From contig JAPHTO010000112.1 in assembly GCA_026196955.1 (NCBI GenBank), positions 1-38,207 of the forward strand: 38,207 nt of DNA, read 5' to 3'. The DNA is from Colwellia sp. Lineage in GTDB: Bacteria > Pseudomonadota > Gammaproteobacteria > Enterobacterales > Alteromonadaceae. Below, piece after piece: positions 23,156-32,715 of the stretch. The notes under the pieces were generated by a model. The model made no database searches. It had not been told where the DNA came from and saw only the letters and a list, made by a program, of their open reading frames with translations. The stretch's first letter is position 1; each line of letters begins with the position of its first letter. Both the position numbers and the translations under genes were made by a program.

Positions 23156-24433
23156 TTATGCAGCATTTTTAGCATTCTTTTTAAATAACTCTCTAAAAAC
23201 GGGATAGATATCAGCGACTTCTTTAATGTGGCGAATTGCAAAATTAGCATGCGTCTGCGTAATTTGTTGGTAATGTTGCCAAAGCGTTTGATGAGCCCGT
23301 TGAGTTATTTCTATATAGCTGAAATAGCGTGTTTTAGGTAAAATTTTGTTTATTAATAGTGATTTACAATTGGGGGAGTCGTCAGCCCAATTATCTCCAT
23401 CTGATGCCTGTGCGCCATAAATATTCCATTGATTGTCGTTATAACGTTCATTTATTATTTTATCCATTAGCTCTAATGCACTTGATGCAATGGTGCCGCC
23501 AGTTTCTTGGGAATAGAAAAATTCATGCTCATCAACTTCCTTGGCCTGAGTATGATGACGAATATAAACCACATCAATATTCTTATATGTTCGGCTTAAA
23601 AATAAATACAGTAGAATATAAAAGCGTTTTGCCATTTCTTTTGTTGCTTGATCCATTGAGCCAGAAACATCCATTAAACAAAACATAACAGCTTTTGATG
23701 TTGGAACAGCTTGTTTAGCGTAATTTCTAAAACGTAAATCAAACGTGTCAATAAAGGGAACTTTAGCTATTTTTTCTTTTAAGCTTTCTATTTGAATTTT
23801 TAACTCACGCTCTTCTTGCACGTGGTCATGCTTATCTTCTTGTAGCTGTTCTAAGGCTTGCTGACACTCTTTTAATTGTTTTCGTTTTGAGGATGTCATA
23901 GCAATTCGTCTGGCAATAGAGCCTTGCAATGATTTAACAATGTCAATATTTGCCGGGACGCCTTCGGCGCAGAAACCTGAACGGACAGTTTTGTACTCAA
24001 TTAATTTATCTAATTGATTTTTTTCTAAATTGGGTAATTCAAGATCTTCAAAAAGTAGATTGAGGTATTCTTCTTTTGAAATGGAAAAAGTGAAATCATC
24101 TTCGCCTTCTCCACTGTCACTTGCATCACCTTGACCACTGCCTTGACCTTGTTGTTTAGGGGGCTTCTTAATTCTATCACCTGGGGAAAATTGGTCATTG
24201 CCTGGATGAACTCTATCGCGAATACCTCCTTCGCCTTGATGAAAAATTGGCTCAGATAGGTCTTTTTTGGGAATAACAATGTTTTCACCTGACTCAATGT
24301 CAGTGACACCGCGTTGGTTTATAGCGTCAGAAACAGACTTTTTAATTTGATTTTTATATCGTCTTAAAAAGCGCTGTCGATTCACAGTACTTTTGTTTTT
24401 ACTGTTAAGACGTCTATCAATAAAGTTGGCCAT
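23156..24433 (-). CDS. yeaH: YeaH/YhbH family protein (DUF444) with VWA fold
   Basis: The 425-residue protein begins [19 protein letters not shown] and continues with [18 protein letters not shown], as in E. coli YeaH. A Gly/Gln/Asp-rich low-complexity stretch (95-112) and a coiled-coil segment (185-225) lead to a von Willebrand A-like domain with a MIDAS motif DVSGSM (255-260). It is thought to act with the kinase PrkA/YeaG in stress and nitrogen-starvation responses; its own activity is unknown. Two ATGs lie in tandem; I chose the second (24433), since it gives the conserved N-terminus and six-base spacing from AGGAG. It sits between yeaG and the SpoVR gene. Confidence 0.93.
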   Translation of the reverse strand: MANFIDRRLNSKNKSTVNRQRFLRRYKNQIKKSVSDAINQRGVTDIESGENIVIPKKDLSEPIFHQGEGGIRDRVHPGNDQFSPGDRIKKPPKQQGQGSGQGDASDSGEGEDDFTFSISKEEYLNLLFEDLELPNLEKNQLDKLIEYKTVRSGFCAEGVPANIDIVKSLQGSIARRIAMTSSKRKQLKECQQALEQLQEDKHDHVQEERELKIQIESLKEKIAKVPFIDTFDLRFRNYAKQAVPTSKAVMFCLMDVSGSMDQATKEMAKRFYILLYLFLSRTYKNIDVVYIRHHTQAKEVDEHEFFYSQETGGTIASSALELMDKIINERYNDNQWNIYGAQASDGDNWADDSPNCKSLLINKILPKTRYFSYIEITQRAHQTLWQHYQQITQTHANFAIRHIKEVADIYPVFRELFKKNAKNAA

Positions 24434-24461
24434 CATTGACTCCTAATCTCTTTGTTTTACC

Positions 24462-24497
24462 CAAACACTCTAGATTTGATGTTTTCTAGAGCGTTTG
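24462..24497 (-). repeat. Intercistronic hairpin between yeaG and yeaH
   Basis: Arms of 13 bases (CAAACACTCTAGA and TCTAGAGCGTTTG) pair with one A-C mismatch over a 10-base loop. No T tract follows on the minus strand, so it is more likely an RNA processing or stability element than a terminator. Confidence 0.5.
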
Positions 24498-24544
24498 TGT
24501 TTGTTTTGCTAAATGGCGAAAACTCAAGTTTAAAGAGATACTAC

Positions 24545-26479
24545 TTAAGAAGATTTTCTAACGCGTAAATACCACTCAGATAATAATCTGACTTGTTTTT
24601 TTGTATAACCTTTAGTCATCATGCGTTCAACAAAGTCATCATGCTTTTGTTGATCATCTTTTGATGTTTTAGAGTTAAATGAAATAACCGGTAATAAATC
24701 TTCTGTATTAGAGAACATTTTTTTCTCAATTACAGTGCGCAGTTTTTCATAGCTGGTCCATAATGGATTTTTACCATTATTATTTGCTTTAGCACGTAAA
24801 ACAAAATTCACAATTTCGTTACGAAAATCTTTTGGATTACTTATTCCTGCTGGCTTTTCAATTTTTTCCAGCTCGTCATTAAGTGATTGTCTATCGAATA
24901 GCTGTCCCGTTTCATTATCGCGGTACTCTTGATCTTGTATCCAAAAATCAGCATAAGTGACATAGCGATCAAAAATATTTTGCCCGTACTCAGAGTAAGA
25001 CTCTAAATAAGCGGTTTGAATTTCTTTACCGATAAATTCAATATACTGTGGTGTTAAGTAGCCTTTGATAAATTCTAAGTAGCGCTCTGTTGTTTCTTTA
25101 GGTAATTGTTCGCGCTCGACTTGTTGCTCTAGTACGTAAAACAAGTGCACAGGATTAGCGGCGACCTCTTGATGGTCAAAGTTAAACACTCTGGATAATA
25201 TTTTAAAGGCAAAGCGAGTCGATAAGCCCGACATGCCTTCATCGATGCCTGCATAATCACGATACTCTTGATAAGACTTTGCTTTAGGATCAGTATCCTT
25301 GAGTGTTTCCCCATCATAGACACGCATTTTTGAGTAGATACTTGAGTTCTCTGGCTCTTTTAAGCGCGATAATACTGAAAATTGTGCCAATGTTTTTAAT
25401 GTGTCAGGGGCGCACTGGGCATTTTTCAGCTCGCTGTGCTCAAGTAGTTTCTTATAAATATTTATCTCTTCAGAAACTCGCATGCAATAGGGCACTTTAA
25501 CAATGTAAACACGATCTAAGAAGGCTTCGTTGTTTTTATTATTTCTAAACGTTTGCCATTCAGACTCATTCGAATGCGCGAGTAAAATGCCATTAAAAGG
25601 TAGCGCAGATAAGCCTTCTGTTGGATTGTAGTTTCCTTCCTGTGTGGCGGTTAATAATGGATGCAGCACTTTTATTGGCGCTTTAAACATTTCCACAAAT
25701 TCCATAAGTCCTTGGTTCGCCCGACAAAGAGCGCCAGAGTAACTGTAAGCATCAGCATCATTTTGAGCAAAATGTTCTAATTGTCTGATATCTACTTTGC
25801 CTACTAAGGCTGAAATATCTTGATTGTTATCATCGCCAGGCTCTGTTTTCGCAACGGCAATTTGATCAAGGATAGAAGGGTATACTTTAACGACTTTAAA
25901 CTGTGCGATATCTCCTTTAAATTCGTGTAAGCGTTTGGCCGCCCATGGGGAGATGATGCTATTTAAATAGCGAGCAGGTATGTTGTACTCATCTTGCAAT
26001 ATTTTTCCATCAGAGTTGACATCAAATAAACAAAAAGGGTGATCATTAACAGGGCTACGCTCACCATTTGCACTTAACACATAAATTGGCTCTTGTTGCA
26101 TCAATGCTTTTAGTTTTTCTGCTAAGGACGATTTACCACCACCAACAGGGCCAAGTAAATAAAGAATTTGCTTTTGCTCTTCTAAGCCTTGAGAGGCGTG
26201 TTTTAGGTAAGAAACAATTTGTTCAATCGCTTCTTCCATGCCATAAAAGTCAGCAAAAGCAGGGTATCTATGTATTACTCTATTGGAGAATATTCGGCTA
26301 AGACTGGGATCGGTTGCTGTATCTATTACTTCAGGCTCGCCGATAGCACTGAGAAGCCTCTCTGAAGCCGAAGCATAGGCAAGTTGATTGTTTTTACAAA
26401 GGGTTAAAAACTCTTGCAAACTAAACTCTTCCTGTTGAGCTTGTTCATAACGATCTTGATAATGCTGAAAAATAGTCAT
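24545..26479 (-). CDS. yeaG: PrkA-family serine protein kinase YeaG
   Basis: The 644-residue product has the same length as E. coli YeaG. It has an AAA+-like N-terminal domain with Walker A GPVGGGKS (110-117), the ILLAHSNESEWQTFRNN segment, and the C-terminal PrkA kinase-like domain. PrkA proteins phosphorylate substrates on serine; in E. coli YeaG with YeaH is involved in nitrogen starvation and stationary phase. The frame is open to 26515, but GGAGGTGG six bases before the ATG at 26479 decides the start. It leads the operon yeaG-yeaH-SpoVR. In E. coli the genes are sigma-S or sigma-54 controlled; I found no convincing -24/-12 element upstream. Confidence 0.93.
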   Translation of the reverse strand: MTIFQHYQDRYEQAQQEEFSLQEFLTLCKNNQLAYASASERLLSAIGEPEVIDTATDPSLSRIFSNRVIHRYPAFADFYGMEEAIEQIVSYLKHASQGLEEQKQILYLLGPVGGGKSSLAEKLKALMQQEPIYVLSANGERSPVNDHPFCLFDVNSDGKILQDEYNIPARYLNSIISPWAAKRLHEFKGDIAQFKVVKVYPSILDQIAVAKTEPGDDNNQDISALVGKVDIRQLEHFAQNDADAYSYSGALCRANQGLMEFVEMFKAPIKVLHPLLTATQEGNYNPTEGLSALPFNGILLAHSNESEWQTFRNNKNNEAFLDRVYIVKVPYCMRVSEEINIYKKLLEHSELKNAQCAPDTLKTLAQFSVLSRLKEPENSSIYSKMRVYDGETLKDTDPKAKSYQEYRDYAGIDEGMSGLSTRFAFKILSRVFNFDHQEVAANPVHLFYVLEQQVEREQLPKETTERYLEFIKGYLTPQYIEFIGKEIQTAYLESYSEYGQNIFDRYVTYADFWIQDQEYRDNETGQLFDRQSLNDELEKIEKPAGISNPKDFRNEIVNFVLRAKANNNGKNPLWTSYEKLRTVIEKKMFSNTEDLLPVISFNSKTSKDDQQKHDDFVERMMTKGYTKKQVRLLSEWYLRVRKSS

Positions 26480-26803
26480 AACCACCTCCAAAAGATTGTG
26501 TAAAAAACTTACCAATTAAAAGTTTATTGAAGCCTTACCTTAAGATTAGTTGTTTTGGCTGATTTTGCTAATATTTATTGTAAATAAAAATTCTTCCTCT
26601 GGTTAAATTATAAGTAAGATCAAGTGATTGTTTGCAAAGTTATAATGTTATTATTTTGTAACACTGATTGGCGTTGTTGAACTGTTACGGTGAAGTTTTG
26701 TTCGAGGTACTGTGCTTTTTTCACGATGATTAATGCGATATTAGATATATTAAGTAACTCTAGATTGTTATCGCTTTTTATAAAGCAACACATAAATGAT
26801 GCA
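26480..26803. other. Intergenic stretch without a recognised gene
   Basis: This A+T-rich region between yeaG and the sodB terminator must hold the yeaG promoter. A TTGCAA and TATAAT pair on the minus strand around 26634-26610 has an overlong spacing of 19 bases. A frame on the minus strand here (26620-26874) has no ribosome site and covers the terminator, so I do not accept it. Confidence 0.4.
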
Positions 26804-26835
26804 TAAAAAAACGAGCAGTCAATGCTCGTTTTTTT
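26804..26835 (-). terminator. Terminator of sodB
   Basis: CGAGCA and TGCTCG pair over five bases with eight A before and seven T after, so it is symmetrical. It lies 17 bases past the sodB stop. Confidence 0.9.
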
Positions 26836-26851
26836 GCGAAGAAGGAAATGC

Positions 26852-27433
26852 TTAAGTGAAGTTTGCTTGGGCAAAGTCCCAATTAGCTAAAGCCCAAAAT
26901 GCTTCCATATACTTAGGACGAAGATTGCGGTAATCAATGTAGTAGGCGTGTTCCCATAAATCAACGGTGATAAGCGGAGTTACTCCGTTGTCTGTTAACG
27001 GTGTCGCAGCATTAGAAGTATTTACAATTGATAGACTTCCGTCAGCGTTTTTCACTAACCATGTCCAACTCGAACCAAAATTGTTGACGGCACTTTCAGT
27101 GAACTTGGCTTGAAAATCTGCAAAAGAGCCAAAGTTTGCAATAATTGCATCAGCGAGTGTTCCTGTTGGCTCACTACCACCATTAGGGCTTAAGCTATTC
27201 CAATAGAAGGTATGGTTCCAAATTTGTGCCGCATTATTAAATACACCACCGGATGATGACTTAACTATTTCTTCTAAAGATTTATTTTCAAAGTCAGTTC
27301 CTTCAATAAGTCCATTTAATTTAACTACGTAGGTATTGTGATGTTTTCCATAGTGAAACGATAAAGTTTCTGCAGAAATATGCGGTTCTAGGGCATTTTG
27401 TTCATAAGGTAATGCGGGTAATTCAATAGCCAT
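26852..27433 (-). CDS. sodB: Iron superoxide dismutase SodB
   Basis: SodB turns superoxide into hydrogen peroxide and oxygen in the cytoplasm. The 193 residues have ligands H27 (LSFHYGKHH), H74 (WNHTFYW), D158 and H162 ([13 protein letters not shown]). The Gln of AAQIWNHTF (Q70) is typical of the iron enzyme. A TTG lies four codons upstream, but the ATG at 27433 with GGAGAG is the start. A perfect palindrome of IscR type overlaps its -35 and spacer (TTGAGT and TATAAA, 18 bases apart), so control by Fe-S status is possible. It diverges from grxD, and the sodB-grxD-rnt neighbourhood also occurs in E. coli. Confidence 0.96.
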   Translation of the reverse strand: MAIELPALPYEQNALEPHISAETLSFHYGKHHNTYVVKLNGLIEGTDFENKSLEEIVKSSSGGVFNNAAQIWNHTFYWNSLSPNGGSEPTGTLADAIIANFGSFADFQAKFTESAVNNFGSSWTWLVKNADGSLSIVNTSNAATPLTDNGVTPLITVDLWEHAYYIDYRNLRPKYMEAFWALANWDFAQANFT

Positions 27434-27502
27434 CTTGCTCTCCAATTTCTTTATCTTAAAAGTTAAGGGTATTTGTGAATAAAGATTGTCTTTTATATGA
27501 AA

Positions 27503-27523
27503 ACTTGAGTAAAATACTCAAGT
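27503..27523. promoter_or_regulatory. IscR type-1-like palindrome overlapping the sodB promoter
   Basis: Nine-base arms ACTTGAGTA and TACTCAAGT are perfect inverted repeats around AAA. With flanks, 22 of 25 positions fit the E. coli IscR type-1 consensus as I recall it. On the minus strand it covers the sodB -35 (TTGAGT) and the spacer. Confidence 0.5.
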
Positions 27524-27712
27524 ATTAAGTTTATACTATATTGAGTAGTTACTGTATAGGTTTTCTTCTGATATTTTGCAAGCAATGAAAATATTATTTT
27601 AAGTATTTATTATATTGAATTGAAAAGTTAAATTTTGCCTCCATTATCTCTTTAGATAAGGATTAACAAGCATTCAGCTCAACATAATGAGTATTATTTT
27701 TTAGAGGTTATT

Positions 27713-28057
27713 ATGGATACTATTGAACGTATTAAAGAACAAATTAGTGAAAATGCCATTTTATTATATATGAAGGGCTCACCAAAATTACCAAGTTGTG
27801 GTTTTTCTTCTCAAGCATCTCAAGCATTAATTTCTTGTGGCGAACAGTTTGCCTATGTTGATATTTTACAAAACCCAGATATCAGAGCTGAGTTACCCAA
27901 ATATGCGGATTGGCCTACCTTCCCACAGTTATGGGTTGAAGGTGAGTTAGTTGGTGGTTGTGATATTATTTTAGAAATGTTCCAACAGGGTGAATTGCAA
28001 ACTTTGGTCAAAGAAGCTGCAGCTAAAAACGCTTCTGAAGATGCAAACGCAGAATAA
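27713..28057 (+). CDS. grxD: Monothiol glutaredoxin GrxD (Grx4)
   Basis: The 114-residue protein has the monothiol active site CGFS (29-32) with the preceding KGSPKLPS loop, the WPTFPQLWVEGELVGGCDII glutathione-binding segment, and a short acidic tail. Grx4 proteins bind a [2Fe-2S] cluster as a dimer or with BolA and act in Fe-S trafficking. The ATG follows AGAGG by five bases. It diverges from sodB across an IscR-like palindrome and is followed by a 2-Cys peroxiredoxin, giving an iron-sulfur and oxidative-stress cluster. Confidence 0.95.
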   Translation: MDTIERIKEQISENAILLYMKGSPKLPSCGFSSQASQALISCGEQFAYVDILQNPDIRAELPKYADWPTFPQLWVEGELVGGCDIILEMFQQGELQTLVKEAAAKNASEDANAE

Positions 28058-28168
28058 TTTTATTTACAGAATAAATTATCATTGAATTTTTTTAGATAGG
28101 CACAATAATTAGTTGTGATTATTTGTTTTCTCAATAACAACTCTTAATAACAGAGAATGGAGCATAGA

Positions 28169-28774
28169 ATGAGCGTATTAGTTGGTCGTCCAGCACCCGA
28201 TTTTACAGCCGCAGCAGTATTAGGTAGTGGTGAAATTGTTGATAGTTTCACGTTAAGTGAAGCAATTAAAGGCAAAAAAGCGGTAGTGTTTTTCTACCCT
28301 TTAGATTTTACTTTTGTATGTCCGTCTGAGCTTTTAGCTTTTGATCACCGTATGGAAGAATTTAAAAGCCGTGGCGTAGAAGTTATTGGTGTTTCTATTG
28401 ATTCACAATTTTCTCATAATGCATGGCGTAACACACCAGTAAATGACGGTGGTATTGGTCCAGTTCAATACACGTTAGTTGCTGATGTTAAACATGAAAT
28501 TTGTCAAGCTTATGATGTTGAGCATCCAGAGGCTGGTGTAGCATTTCGTGGTTCTTTCTTAATTGATGAAGAAGGTAACGTTCGTCACCAGGTAGTGAAT
28601 GATTTACCATTAGGACGTAATGTTGATGAAATGTTACGTATGGTTGATGCACTTCAATTCCATCAAGAGCACGGTGAAGTTTGCCCTGCTGGTTGGAATA
28701 AAGGAGATAAAGGTATGACTGCTTCTCCTGATGGTGTTGCTGCTTACCTTACAGATAATGCGGATCAATTATAA
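28169..28774 (+). CDS. Typical 2-Cys peroxiredoxin (AhpC/TSA family)
   Basis: The 201-residue protein reduces hydrogen and organic peroxides. The peroxidatic cysteine is C51 (DFTFVCPSEL) and the resolving one C172 (GEVCPAGW). It has the GGIGP motif of overoxidation-sensitive enzymes, but the C-terminal YF motif is absent, so sensitivity is uncertain. An in-frame ATG lies at 28157, but GGAG sits between it and the ATG at 28169, which decides the start. It lies 111 bases after grxD and ends in a strong terminator shared with rnt. The electron donor, thioredoxin or AhpF, cannot be told. Confidence 0.92.
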   Translation: MSVLVGRPAPDFTAAAVLGSGEIVDSFTLSEAIKGKKAVVFFYPLDFTFVCPSELLAFDHRMEEFKSRGVEVIGVSIDSQFSHNAWRNTPVNDGGIGPVQYTLVADVKHEICQAYDVEHPEAGVAFRGSFLIDEEGNVRHQVVNDLPLGRNVDEMLRMVDALQFHQEHGEVCPAGWNKGDKGMTASPDGVAAYLTDNADQL

Positions 28775-28794
28775 TACTTAGTTGTATTAGCGCA

Positions 28795-28823
28795 TAAAAA
28801 AAACCGCGTCAGCGGTTTTTTTT
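28795..28823 (+). terminator. Bidirectional terminator between peroxiredoxin and rnt
   Basis: AACCGC pairs with GCGGTT over four bases, with A and T tracts on both sides. It serves both convergent genes. Confidence 0.9.
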
Positions 28824-28830
28824 ATGTCTG

Positions 28831-29511
28831 TTATTCGTTAACTATCTCGGCTGAAGGTAATGGCCAGCCACCTAAGTCGTGCCATTTATTGATGATATGA
28901 CAAAATAGCTCGGCAGTTTTCTCGGTATCATAAAGCGCAGAATGGGCTTCACTATTATTAAAGTCAATCTTGGCTGCTTCACAAGCTTTGGCAAGTACTG
29001 TTTGTCCTAGTGCAAGGCCTGCTAGGGTTGTGGTATCAAAACTGACAAAGGCATGAAAAGGGCTGCGTTTTATCTTGCAGCGAGTTGTTGCAGCATTTAA
29101 AAAACCTAAGTCAAAGGCGGCATTATGAGCGACAATGATAGCTCGCTGACATCCCGCTAGCTTCATCTTTTTTCTCACTAATTTAAATAAAGTCTTTAAT
29201 GCTTCTTCTTCTTCGACAGCGCCACGTAATGGGTTTGTTGGATCTATACCTGTAAATTCAAGTGCCTTGGGCTCTAAGTTTGCGCCTTCAAAGGGTTCAA
29301 CATTAAATTGTATTGTTTCATCAATGGAAAATTTTCCAGAAATTTCATCCAGTGATAATACAGAAGCGGCTATTTCCAATAACGCATCTGTTTGGGCATT
29401 AAAGCCTGCGGTTTCAACATCAATAACTACGGGGAAGTAACCACGAAAACGTTGGGCAAAAAGCGGTTTGATTTTTTCTTTATCGTCTTTTGTTTCTACA
29501 GTATCTGACAT
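28831..29511 (-). CDS. rnt: Ribonuclease T
   Basis: RNase T trims the 3' ends of tRNAs and other stable RNAs. The 226 residues have the DEDDh exonuclease set: D31 and E33 ([10 protein letters not shown]), D134 ([10 protein letters not shown]), H190 and D195 ([17 protein letters not shown]), spaced as in E. coli RNase [23 protein letters not shown] is also typical. An N-terminal charged extension of about 20 residues is present. It diverges from motY, an arrangement known in vibrios, where the motY locus lies beside the RNase T gene. Confidence 0.95.
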   Translation of the reverse strand: MSDTVETKDDKEKIKPLFAQRFRGYFPVVIDVETAGFNAQTDALLEIAASVLSLDEISGKFSIDETIQFNVEPFEGANLEPKALEFTGIDPTNPLRGAVEEEEALKTLFKLVRKKMKLAGCQRAIIVAHNAAFDLGFLNAATTRCKIKRSPFHAFVSFDTTTLAGLALGQTVLAKACEAAKIDFNNSEAHSALYDTEKTAELFCHIINKWHDLGGWPLPSAEIVNE

Positions 29512-29695
29512 AGGATTATTTGAATATTAACAATATTGGAAAGGAACTCGATTAAGGCAATTATCTCAGAAAAGTCTGGCAAACACGATAGCGGCGTAGT
29601 TAAATTATTAACGCACAATAACCAACAAAGTGCTAAAGTTATTTCAGTTTGAGGCGATACAACGAATGTCGTCAATTAATTATGTTGCAAACACT

Positions 29696-30613
29696 ATGAA
29701 AATATACTCTCCTAATGCATATAAATTGTTATTCACATCATCATTTTTCATGACAGTTTTTATTGCGATATTTTTTACTTTTCTCACGACTCAAGCACAG
29801 GCAGGAATTCGTCAATATAGTGCGGATATCAGTGATTCACAATGGCAGCTAGCGAATGCTTCTCGTTTGCAATGTACCTTAGCACATCAAATTCCACATT
29901 ATGGACAAGCCCGTTTTTCAGCGAAGGCAAGTCGACAATTAAATATGGAATTTGAGTTAGATATGATGTTATTGCCTGATAATTATTCTTTAGCACAAGT
30001 GCGAAGTGAATCACCAAGTTGGCAGCCAGGTAATGGTGGTCGTGTGTTAGCGAACATGAAACTGTATAAACAATTTAACCCTAGTTTACCTAAGAAAGTA
30101 GCTTGGACAATGCTAAGTGAGCTAGAGCAGGGCATGAGCCCGACATTTTACTATAATGATTGGCATAGTGAGCAAGATGAAATCTCTGTTGGTTTATCAA
30201 CGGCGCGCTTTAAAAAAGCATATAGAAATTTTGTTGCCTGTGTTGGGAATTTGCTCAATTATAGTTTTGATGATATTGCCTATACGGTGCTAAATTATCA
30301 ATCAAACAGTGATAAATTTACCAAAGCATCACAAAGACGTATTGATATGATCCGAGAATACCTTAGCTTAGACCCTAAACTTGAATTGGTGCTAGTTGAT
30401 GCTTACTCAGATAGTTACGGTGGTCGTTGGTCTAACTTAAAATTATCAGAGCGAAGAGCGGCTAAGATTCGCGATTACTTTGTTAAAAACGGTATTGATG
30501 CTAGCCGTATAGAGGCAAAAGGATATGGTGAAAAACGTCATATCGCTTCAAATGATACAACATTAGGGCGTGGTAAAAACCGCCGTGTTGTTATACAAAT
30601 GCAAAAACTGTAG
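29696..30613 (+). CDS. motY: MotY, T-ring protein of the sodium-driven flagellar motor
   Basis: MotY sits in the periplasmic T-ring and holds the PomAB stators of the polar flagellum. After a signal-like helix (FMTVFIAIFFTFLTTQAQA), the N-terminal MotY domain follows Vibrio MotY (QWQLANASRLQCTLAHQIP, FKKAYRNFVACVGNLLNYSF). The C-terminal OmpA-like peptidoglycan domain has LSERRAAKIRDYFVKNGID and GRGKNRRVVI. The start is unsure: the frame is open from a GTG at 29630, with ATGs at 29666 and 29696. The ATG at 29696 gives a normal signal peptide; the one at 29666 has GAGG 11 bases upstream. No other flagellar gene is nearby, as usual for motY. Confidence 0.92.
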   Translation: MKIYSPNAYKLLFTSSFFMTVFIAIFFTFLTTQAQAGIRQYSADISDSQWQLANASRLQCTLAHQIPHYGQARFSAKASRQLNMEFELDMMLLPDNYSLAQVRSESPSWQPGNGGRVLANMKLYKQFNPSLPKKVAWTMLSELEQGMSPTFYYNDWHSEQDEISVGLSTARFKKAYRNFVACVGNLLNYSFDDIAYTVLNYQSNSDKFTKASQRRIDMIREYLSLDPKLELVLVDAYSDSYGGRWSNLKLSERRAAKIRDYFVKNGIDASRIEAKGYGEKRHIASNDTTLGRGKNRRVVIQMQKL

Positions 30614-30669
30614 CTTAAGCATTACAAACTATTGCAAAAAAAAGCGGCTCACTAGTTGATAAATTCTTG

Positions 30670-30707
30670 AATAGGCCTGTTGATTCGAAGTAATCTACAG
30701 GCCTATT
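30670..30707 (+). terminator. Terminator of motY
   Basis: AATAGGCCTGT pairs with ACAGGCCTATT over a 16-base loop, followed by a T-rich tract. Confidence 0.75.
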
Positions 30708-30746
30708 TTTATTTCACGTTTTATAAAACTTTTTGGAATCCACTCA

Positions 30747-32606
30747 ATGAGAATTATGCTAAAACTATTATTGCTAGCAACATTGTCAATATCCCAGTTG
30801 GTGTTTGCTTCAAATACAACCGTGCGAAATGATGCCTATACATATGCAAATTATGATCAAGTTATCACTACACATTTATACCTCGATCTTGATGTTGATT
30901 TTAATGAAAAAGCGTTATCTGGCTTTGCTGAGCTGTCGCTAAAATGGCTTACTGATGAGGCTAGTCCTGTTATTTTAGATACCCGCGACCTTATTATTCA
31001 TAAAGTGATGGCGCAAAATAACCAAGGTCAGTGGCAAAAAGTCAATTTCAATCTTGCTAAGCGTGATGATGTTTTAGGCTCAAAATTAACCATTAACACC
31101 AAATTTAAAGCGAAAAAATTGCGTGTTTATTATAATTCAACGGAAAAAGCGTCTGGCTTACAATGGTTATCACCAGAGCAAACTGCCGGTAAAGAAAAGC
31201 CATTTTTGTTTAGCCAAAACCAAGCTATTCATGCTCGCTCTTGGATCCCTATTCAAGATACACCCAGTGTTCGTGTTACTTATACCGCTAGAATAACCAC
31301 AGACAAAGACTTATTAGCAGTAATGAGCGCAAATAACGAACCGAATACAGTACGTGACGGCGATTACTTTTTTTCAATGCCGCAAGCTATTCCGCCGTAT
31401 TTAATTGCTATCGGTGTCGGTGATTTGCATTTTAAAGCGATGAGTCACCAAACAGGTATTTATGCTGAAACGAATATTTTAGATGCGGCTGTTGCTGAGT
31501 TTGATGATACTCAAGCAATGATTGATAAAGCAGAGCAGATGTATGGTAAATATCGTTGGGGACGTTATGATTTATTAATACTACCACCGAGCTTTCCTTT
31601 TGGTGGCATGGAAAACCCGCGTTTATCATTTATTACGCCTACGGTTATCGCAGGTGACAAGAGCTTAGTGAACTTAATTGCTCACGAATTAGCGCACTCA
31701 TGGTCGGGTAATTTAGTGACCAATGAAAGCTGGCGTGATCTGTGGCTTAATGAAGGTTTCACCAGTTATGTTGAAAATCGTATTATGGAAGCCGTGTTTG
31801 GTGAAAATAGAGCAACAATGGAGCAAGCACTTGATGCACAAGGTTTGAACTATGAAATTGCCGAGTTAGCGCCGGGTGATACTCAGCTCTATATTGATTT
31901 AAAAGGTCGTGATCCTGATGATGCTTTTTCTGGTGTGCCGTACACTAAAGGGCAGTTGTTTTTAATCTATCTAGAAAAAAAGTTTGGTCGTGAACGTTTT
32001 GATGCCTTTGTTTTAGACTATTTTGATAGTCATGCTTTTCAAAGTTTAGGCACTGCTAACTTTGTTAAATACTTAAAAGCTAACTTAACCCATAAGTTTC
32101 CTAATATAGTGAGTGATGAAGAAGTCAATGAGTGGATTTTTGAGCAAGGTTTACCTAGTTATGTGCCAAAACCGACTTCAACAGCCTTTACCACTATAGA
32201 CGATCAAATTTCAGCTTGGTTAACGGATGAGTCTACACTTGAGCAGTTGCCAACAAAGAATTGGACCTTGCATGAATGGCTACACTTTATCAATAACCTA
32301 CCGCTTGATATTAAAGCCGAAAGAATGGCCGCACTTGATAAACAGTTTGATTTAACACATAGCAAAAACGCTGAAATAGCACATGCTTGGTATTTATTAT
32401 CTGTGCGTGTTGGCTATGATGTTGTTTATCCTGCAATGTCTAATTACTTAGTTGCTATTGGTCGTCGTAAATTAATTGTGCCGTTATACAAAGAATTAGC
32501 ACAAACTGAAGCCGGAAAGGCATGGGCAATGAAAGTTTATCAACAAGCTCGCCCGGGCTATCACGGCTTAGCACAAGGAACAATTGATGGTATTTTGAAA
32601 AAATAA
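30747..32606 (+). CDS. M1-family aminopeptidase, leukotriene A4 hydrolase-like
   Basis: The 619-residue zinc aminopeptidase has FGGMEN (285-290) for substrate N-terminus binding, HELAH (H313, E314, H317) and the third ligand E336 in [11 protein letters not shown], spaced as in M1 enzymes. The GMENP and [20 protein letters not shown] region and the helical C-terminal domain are closest to the leukotriene A4 hydrolase group, which in bacteria acts as an aminopeptidase. An N-terminal signal peptide ([18 protein letters not shown]) suggests export to the periplasm. The start has TGGA about nine bases upstream. Terminators on both sides make it a single-gene unit. With the M2 peptidase it suggests peptide use in the envelope. 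Confidence 0.93.
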   Translation: MRIMLKLLLLATLSISQLVFASNTTVRNDAYTYANYDQVITTHLYLDLDVDFNEKALSGFAELSLKWLTDEASPVILDTRDLIIHKVMAQNNQGQWQKVNFNLAKRDDVLGSKLTINTKFKAKKLRVYYNSTEKASGLQWLSPEQTAGKEKPFLFSQNQAIHARSWIPIQDTPSVRVTYTARITTDKDLLAVMSANNEPNTVRDGDYFFSMPQAIPPYLIAIGVGDLHFKAMSHQTGIYAETNILDAAVAEFDDTQAMIDKAEQMYGKYRWGRYDLLILPPSFPFGGMENPRLSFITPTVIAGDKSLVNLIAHELAHSWSGNLVTNESWRDLWLNEGFTSYVENRIMEAVFGENRATMEQALDAQGLNYEIAELAPGDTQLYIDLKGRDPDDAFSGVPYTKGQLFLIYLEKKFGRERFDAFVLDYFDSHAFQSLGTANFVKYLKANLTHKFPNIVSDEEVNEWIFEQGLPSYVPKPTSTAFTTIDDQISAWLTDESTLEQLPTKNWTLHEWLHFINNLPLDIKAERMAALDKQFDLTHSKNAEIAHAWYLLSVRVGYDVVYPAMSNYLVAIGRRKLIVPLYKELAQTEAGKAWAMKVYQQARPGYHGLAQGTIDGILKK

Positions 32607-32631
32607 CATTAACTTGCTATTAATTTTTATT

Positions 32632-32656
32632 AAAAAGGCTCGTTAGAGCCTTTTTT
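32632..32656 (+). terminator. Terminator of the M1 aminopeptidase gene
   Basis: GGCTC pairs with GAGCC over four bases, with five A before and six T after. Confidence 0.85.
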
Positions 32657-32715
32657 GTTGATATAATGCTGACCATTATATTTATTGTACTTTTTTCTTT
32701 GTAGAGGCTCTGTAG

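Noticed and set aside
26620..26874. 84-residue minus-strand frame overlapping the sodB end
   Set aside because: It has no ribosome site, runs through the sodB terminator and overlaps the coding end of sodB; composition is that of non-coding A+T-rich DNA.
28101..28117. CACAA-N7-TTGTG repeat before the peroxiredoxin gene as an OxyR site
   Set aside because: It does not fit the ATAG-N7-CTAT spacing of OxyR and the arms are only five bases.
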